From assembly GCA_937951895.1 (NCBI GenBank), contig CALFER010000015.1, positions 1-35,028 on the forward strand: a stretch of 35,028 nucleotides of DNA, given 5' to 3'. The notes under the pieces are model-generated. The model saw nothing but the letters and a program-made list of their open reading frames with translations, was not told the origin of the DNA and did not search any database. The position numbers and the translations under genes are program-made. Origin of the DNA: an uncultured bacterium (GTDB taxonomy: Bacteria; CSSED10-310; CALFER01). This document shows positions 32,181-35,028 of the stretch, piece after piece. Within the stretch, counting starts at the first letter, position 1; the number at the start of each line of letters is the position of its first letter.

Positions 32181-34071
32181 TTTGAGCCCAGAAGCACAGC
32201 GAATCCTCGAACTGGTGAAGGAGGGGAAAGCCTTTCTTCTCAGTGGCGGAGCAGGAAGCGGAAAGACATTCACGCTGGTGGAAGCGATCCGCGCGAGTGT
32301 CGATCTTGACCCCGCCAGCAGAATTGCATGCATCACCTATACGAACGCTGCGGCTGACGAGATCCGAGCGCGCGTGGATAGCCAGAATCTGTGGGTATCG
32401 ACGATTCACGACTTCATGTGGGACAACATCAAGGGGTACCAGAGGGAACTGAAACAGGCTCTGCGTGAACTCCTTCGAAGCGATGCTCCAGAACATGCTC
32501 GCTTTGTTCTTCCCAGCGAAGCCGCGGTCGAGGACGACCTCTTTGAAGACATCGAAGAGGGGATTCAGTATCGCGAGTTTCTGAGGATGAGAGACGGTAT
32601 CATTTCCCATGACGAAGTCCTGATTCTTGCAGCCCACATGTTCGCTTGTCACGCGAAGCTCTGTCGCATTGTGAAGGACCGATACCCTTGCATCTTTGTC
32701 GACGAATATCAGGACACGTCTCCGGTTGTCGTTGGCATTCTACTGGACTCCTTCAGGGCTTCTACAAGGCCATGTGTGGTGGGGTTCTTTGGTGATGCTA
32801 TGCAGGCGATCTACCCTGGAACAGTAGGTAACCTGAAGGATCGCGTCGAAGCCGGAGATCTTGTGGAAGTCAAGAAGGAGCAGAACCGCCGCAACCCACG
32901 GCGCGTCATCGAGCTGGCGAATCGTCTTCGCAATGACGGGCTCGTGCAGCATTCATCTGACGATCCGAATGCACCCAATATGGTTGCTGGAGTTGTACGG
33001 GAAGGCGTGATTCGATTCGTGCATTCGTCCTCGTCAGATCTCGCTCACGTACGCGAGCGCCTAGGTTGGGGCGACGAAGGAGTCAAAGAACTCAACCTTA
33101 CTCACAATCTCATTGCTTCGCAGGCGGGATTTGCCAGGTTGATGGAACTTTACGACGGGGACAGGGTGATGGCATTCGTTCGGCGCATCAAGCAGCACGT
33201 CAAGGATCACTCCGAGGAAATCGACCCTGCGGAAAAGACTTTTGGAGCAGTCGTGGACGCGTTGCAGGCGGGCAAGACTGGTGCGGCTCTCCGCAGTGTC
33301 AGTCTGACTCCGACGATGGAGTCTTACGTCAGTTCGAACCCCGCCGCCATGCAGACTGCCCGCGAGGCACCATACGAGCAGATAAGTCGTCTTTACGTCA
33401 GCAAGGATCAACTCCTGGATGATACGAAAGATGGACCTGACGCAGTTTCGAGGCCAGCATCACAGCGCGATGAACTCGTCAAGCACCTTTTTCGTATTCA
33501 GAATTGCATTCGTGCCTATCAGAACGGTCAGTACGCCGAGTTCGTCAGACTGACTGATTTCACGCTACGGTCAGTTGGCGACAAGACTACGCTGAGGGCA
33601 GCAATTGAAGCCCTGGCCAGCGATGACACCATGTTGATTGGTGACGCGATCGAGCGGGCCGCGCGTGACCGCATAGTCCAGATCGATGACCGTCTCGATC
33701 GCTTCAAGGAGGAGAAGGCGTACCTCTACGATCGCGTCGTGCAGCTGCCTTTTTCGGAGTTCCAGTGCCTGTATGCATACCTGGAGGGGCACAGTCCTTT
33801 TCTGACCCAACACAAAACCAAGGGTCGCGAATATCGGCGGGTACTCACTGTTTTGGATAACGGCGGTTGGAACAACTACAGCTTCAGGGATCTGTTTGCA
33901 GGGGGCGGGAGCGAATCTGTTCGCGAACGCACCGCGAAAATATTCTACGTGTGCTGTACCCGCGCGATGGAGGAGCTAGCTGTTTTCTATCATGATCCGC
34001 CAGAATCTGTCATTACCACAGCAAAACAGTGGTTTGGCGAGGACAACGTGTTGGACTTGGATGTGGTATGA
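32173..34071 (+). CDS. UvrD/Rep-like superfamily 1 helicase (GajB-like)
   Basis: The 632-residue protein starts at the ATG at 32173, inside the end of the OLD gene (8-bp overlap), with no strong ribosome binding site of its own, so it is probably coupled. Motif I is SGGAGSGKT (residues 24-32), motif Ia region is CITYTNAAADEIRAR, motif II is FVDEYQDTSP (about 175-184), and a motif III-like GDAMQAIYPG follows. Motif IV-VI segments include THKTKGREYRRVL (about 545) and YVCCTRAMEEL (about 592). Together with the OLD protein it makes a Gabija-like phage-defence pair. It is longer than typical GajB (~500 residues). Confidence 0.87.
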   Translation: MSDLSPEAQRILELVKEGKAFLLSGGAGSGKTFTLVEAIRASVDLDPASRIACITYTNAAADEIRARVDSQNLWVSTIHDFMWDNIKGYQRELKQALRELLRSDAPEHARFVLPSEAAVEDDLFEDIEEGIQYREFLRMRDGIISHDEVLILAAHMFACHAKLCRIVKDRYPCIFVDEYQDTSPVVVGILLDSFRASTRPCVVGFFGDAMQAIYPGTVGNLKDRVEAGDLVEVKKEQNRRNPRRVIELANRLRNDGLVQHSSDDPNAPNMVAGVVREGVIRFVHSSSSDLAHVRERLGWGDEGVKELNLTHNLIASQAGFARLMELYDGDRVMAFVRRIKQHVKDHSEEIDPAEKTFGAVVDALQAGKTGAALRSVSLTPTMESYVSSNPAAMQTAREAPYEQISRLYVSKDQLLDDTKDGPDAVSRPASQRDELVKHLFRIQNCIRAYQNGQYAEFVRLTDFTLRSVGDKTTLRAAIEALASDDTMLIGDAIERAARDRIVQIDDRLDRFKEEKAYLYDRVVQLPFSEFQCLYAYLEGHSPFLTQHKTKGREYRRVLTVLDNGGWNNYSFRDLFAGGGSESVRERTAKIFYVCCTRAMEELAVFYHDPPESVITTAKQWFGEDNVLDLDVV

Positions 34072-34114
34072 CCCGTATCCGTTCGTATCGAAAAGGGCCA
34101 TTGTCAGGGAAACA

Positions 34115-34170
34115 TGCGAACCATTGCCTTGAGGCGACGCCCAAAGGCGCGCCTCAGGCAAACGTTGGGC
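34115..34170 (+). other. attC-like integron recombination site (candidate)
   Basis: A long imperfect stem pairs TTGCC-T-TGAGGCG-A-CGCC (124-141 of 34xxx) with GGCG-CGCCTCA-GGCAA (34146-34161) around a CAAA loop. That is 16 pairs, with two bulged bases (T34129 and A34137), both on the left strand. Outside it lie AAC (34119-34121) and GTTGGGC (34164-34170), a perfect match to the R' core GTTRRRY. The bulged A between GCG and CGCC resembles what I recall of aadA-type attC sites. The left R box (TGCGAAC) matches RYYYAAC poorly. The length (~56 bp) is at the small end for attC. It could instead be a simple intercistronic hairpin. Confidence 0.5.
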
Positions 34171-34203
34171 AACATGAAACGGATGAATACTGGAGGAACT
34201 GAT

Positions 34204-34746
34204 ATGGCAGAAGAAAAATTGCCGAATACAAATCAATCAATTATGGGTAAAGTGATGCTCGTGCTTGAATCAAAGATTGTTCTATTAATCATGACTGCCA
34301 TCATTGCCTCGAACCTTTGTCCAAAATGGCTTGTTACCTATGCCACTACTGCTGCTGAACGACAATGGCAGTTCTCTACTAGAGAAAAGGTTCTTACGGC
34401 TTTAGATGATTCCGTGCTTTCCAGTCTTCTTCCCCTCCAAGAAGCAGCATTTGAAAGTTGTGATGTTAAGGAATTCACAAAATGCAGAGAGACTGCCACC
34501 CGTGATTTAAACAAGACTCTAATCCTCGTACGATTACTTTATGGAACTGAGGTGATGGAACAAATTCGTGCAGATTTAATTGAACCAATAAGGATATTTT
34601 TCATAGAGGGATTTCAAGTAAAAAAGACTGGTCAAAATTCAGATGAATTCACAAAAACACGCCATGAACGATTATTATCATTGGTTGAGAAGACCGATAA
34701 TTGGGAAAGAAAATTGTCAGCCCTTCAGATGACGACAAACCAATAG
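34204..34746 (+). CDS. Hypothetical protein with one N-terminal membrane segment
   Basis: The 180-residue protein starts at an ATG with GGAGG 7 nt upstream. I do not recognise a family. A hydrophobic helix at about residues 21-43 (SKIVLLIMTAIIASNLCPKW) would anchor it; the remainder is a soluble helical region rich in Thr/Glu/Lys (LQEAAFESCDVKEFTKCRE, ARDLNKTLILVRLLYG). Base composition is clearly more AT-rich than the Gabija-like genes next to it, which suggests a different origin. It begins 34 bp after the attC-like core, the position and size expected of a gene-cassette ORF. Confidence 0.7.
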   Translation: MAEEKLPNTNQSIMGKVMLVLESKIVLLIMTAIIASNLCPKWLVTYATTAAERQWQFSTREKVLTALDDSVLSSLLPLQEAAFESCDVKEFTKCRETATRDLNKTLILVRLLYGTEVMEQIRADLIEPIRIFFIEGFQVKKTGQNSDEFTKTRHERLLSLVEKTDNWERKLSALQMTTNQ

Positions 34747-34769
34747 AGGGATATGAGCAGTGAATTAGA

Positions 34770-34866
34770 GGATGTCCCAGAAGTAGTTGAAAGTTGAAAA
34801 AGGGTGGCGGTTCGACCTACCGACTCGTTAGAATCGGGTTGGCTAAAACTAAAAGGAGGAACCGCC
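34770..34866 (+). promoter_or_regulatory. Structured leader before the last reading frame, possible IS end
   Basis: TGGCGGTT (34805-34812) and AACCGCCA (34860-34867) are perfect 8-bp inverted copies. The right copy starts in the last base of AAAAGGAGGA and ends at the A of the ATG, so a folded leader would hide the start site. A second small pairing (CCGA/TCGG near 34820-34837) lies inside the loop. This resembles the read-through protection of transposase starts in insertion sequences, but the element's end is not defined. Confidence 0.4.
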
Positions 34867-35013
34867 ATGAAAGAAAGATACCAGATCCGAGAGAAAAGAG
34901 AAACCAAGGAGATTGCTGATTACCTCAGCAAGAATGGGCAACTGATCATTCCCATGATGGAAATGATCCAGGCTGATCAACGACAATTTAAAATGATCTC
35001 CGACGACAATTAA
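34867..35013 (+). CDS. Short frame resembling the N-terminus of an IS256-like transposase
   Basis: The frame gives 48 residues starting at an ATG with a very strong AAAAGGAGG 7 nt upstream. The sequence MKERYQIREKRETKEIADYL, then SKNGQLIIPMMEMI, recalls the N-terminus of mutator-type (IS256) transposases, from memory only. The frame ends at a TAA 15 bp before the window edge, far short of the ~400 residues of a complete transposase. It is therefore truncated, frameshifted, or not a transposase at all. The sequence beyond the window would decide. Confidence 0.35.
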   Translation: MKERYQIREKRETKEIADYLSKNGQLIIPMMEMIQADQRQFKMISDDN

Positions 35014-35028
35014 AATTGAGGTAAATGT

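Overview
The window looks like chromosome from a Gram-negative bacterium with high GC content. Supporting signs are an outer-membrane porin, a lipoprotein lytic transglycosylase, strong GGAGG-type ribosome binding sites and mixed ATG/GTG/TTG starts. No rRNA, tRNA or lineage marker is present, so I do not assign a phylum. The first 20.5 kb is compact and orderly. The last 14.5 kb is a repeat-rich accessory island holding defence genes and broken genes.

Bases 1-20529, core-like part. A secreted DUF1028/TPR protein comes first. A minus-strand phosphate-uptake operon follows, in transcription order: porin, pstS, pstC, pstA, pstB, phoU and a 55-residue basic protein with a TTG start. Divergent from it, behind a good sigma70-type promoter, is a plus-strand cluster for cyanophycin (a nitrogen-storage polymer of Asp and Arg). 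It contains cyanophycin synthetase (cphA), cyanophycinase (cphB) and a second CphA-like enzyme that keeps the ATP-grasp half but has lost the Mur-ligase P-loop. Then come a GT39-like membrane glycosyltransferase and a translationally coupled FAD enzyme, a convergent hybrid histidine kinase, and an MltD-like transglycosylase.

Bases 20530-35028, accessory island. Five decayed genes of the four-helix-bundle / 23S rRNA intervening-sequence-protein (S23/IVP) family are scattered here. Each is bracketed by an inverted repeat. The right arm is the DNA that encodes the acidic low-complexity tail, and the left arm lies just upstream of the start codon. The arm sequence differs between element types, yet left and right arms match each other within each element. 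Between these elements lie a deaminase fused to a GHKL-type ATPase, the C-terminal stump of a type ISP restriction-modification enzyme, a RelE/NadS toxin-antitoxin pair with an apparently leaderless promoter, a nonsense-mutated ATP-binding regulator, a secreted ankyrin plus leucine-rich-repeat protein, and a Gabija-like pair (OLD nuclease plus UvrD helicase). The right end holds an attC-like hairpin, an AT-rich cassette-sized gene, and the start of what may be an insertion sequence.

How the parts work together: the left half links phosphate import to nitrogen storage and envelope maintenance. The right half reads as a defence island built and eroded by repeat-mediated recombination. The strongest candidate for something undescribed is the family of S23-like elements with arm-matched inverted repeats. 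Next are the deaminase-ATPase fusion and the attC-like site beside the Gabija pair.
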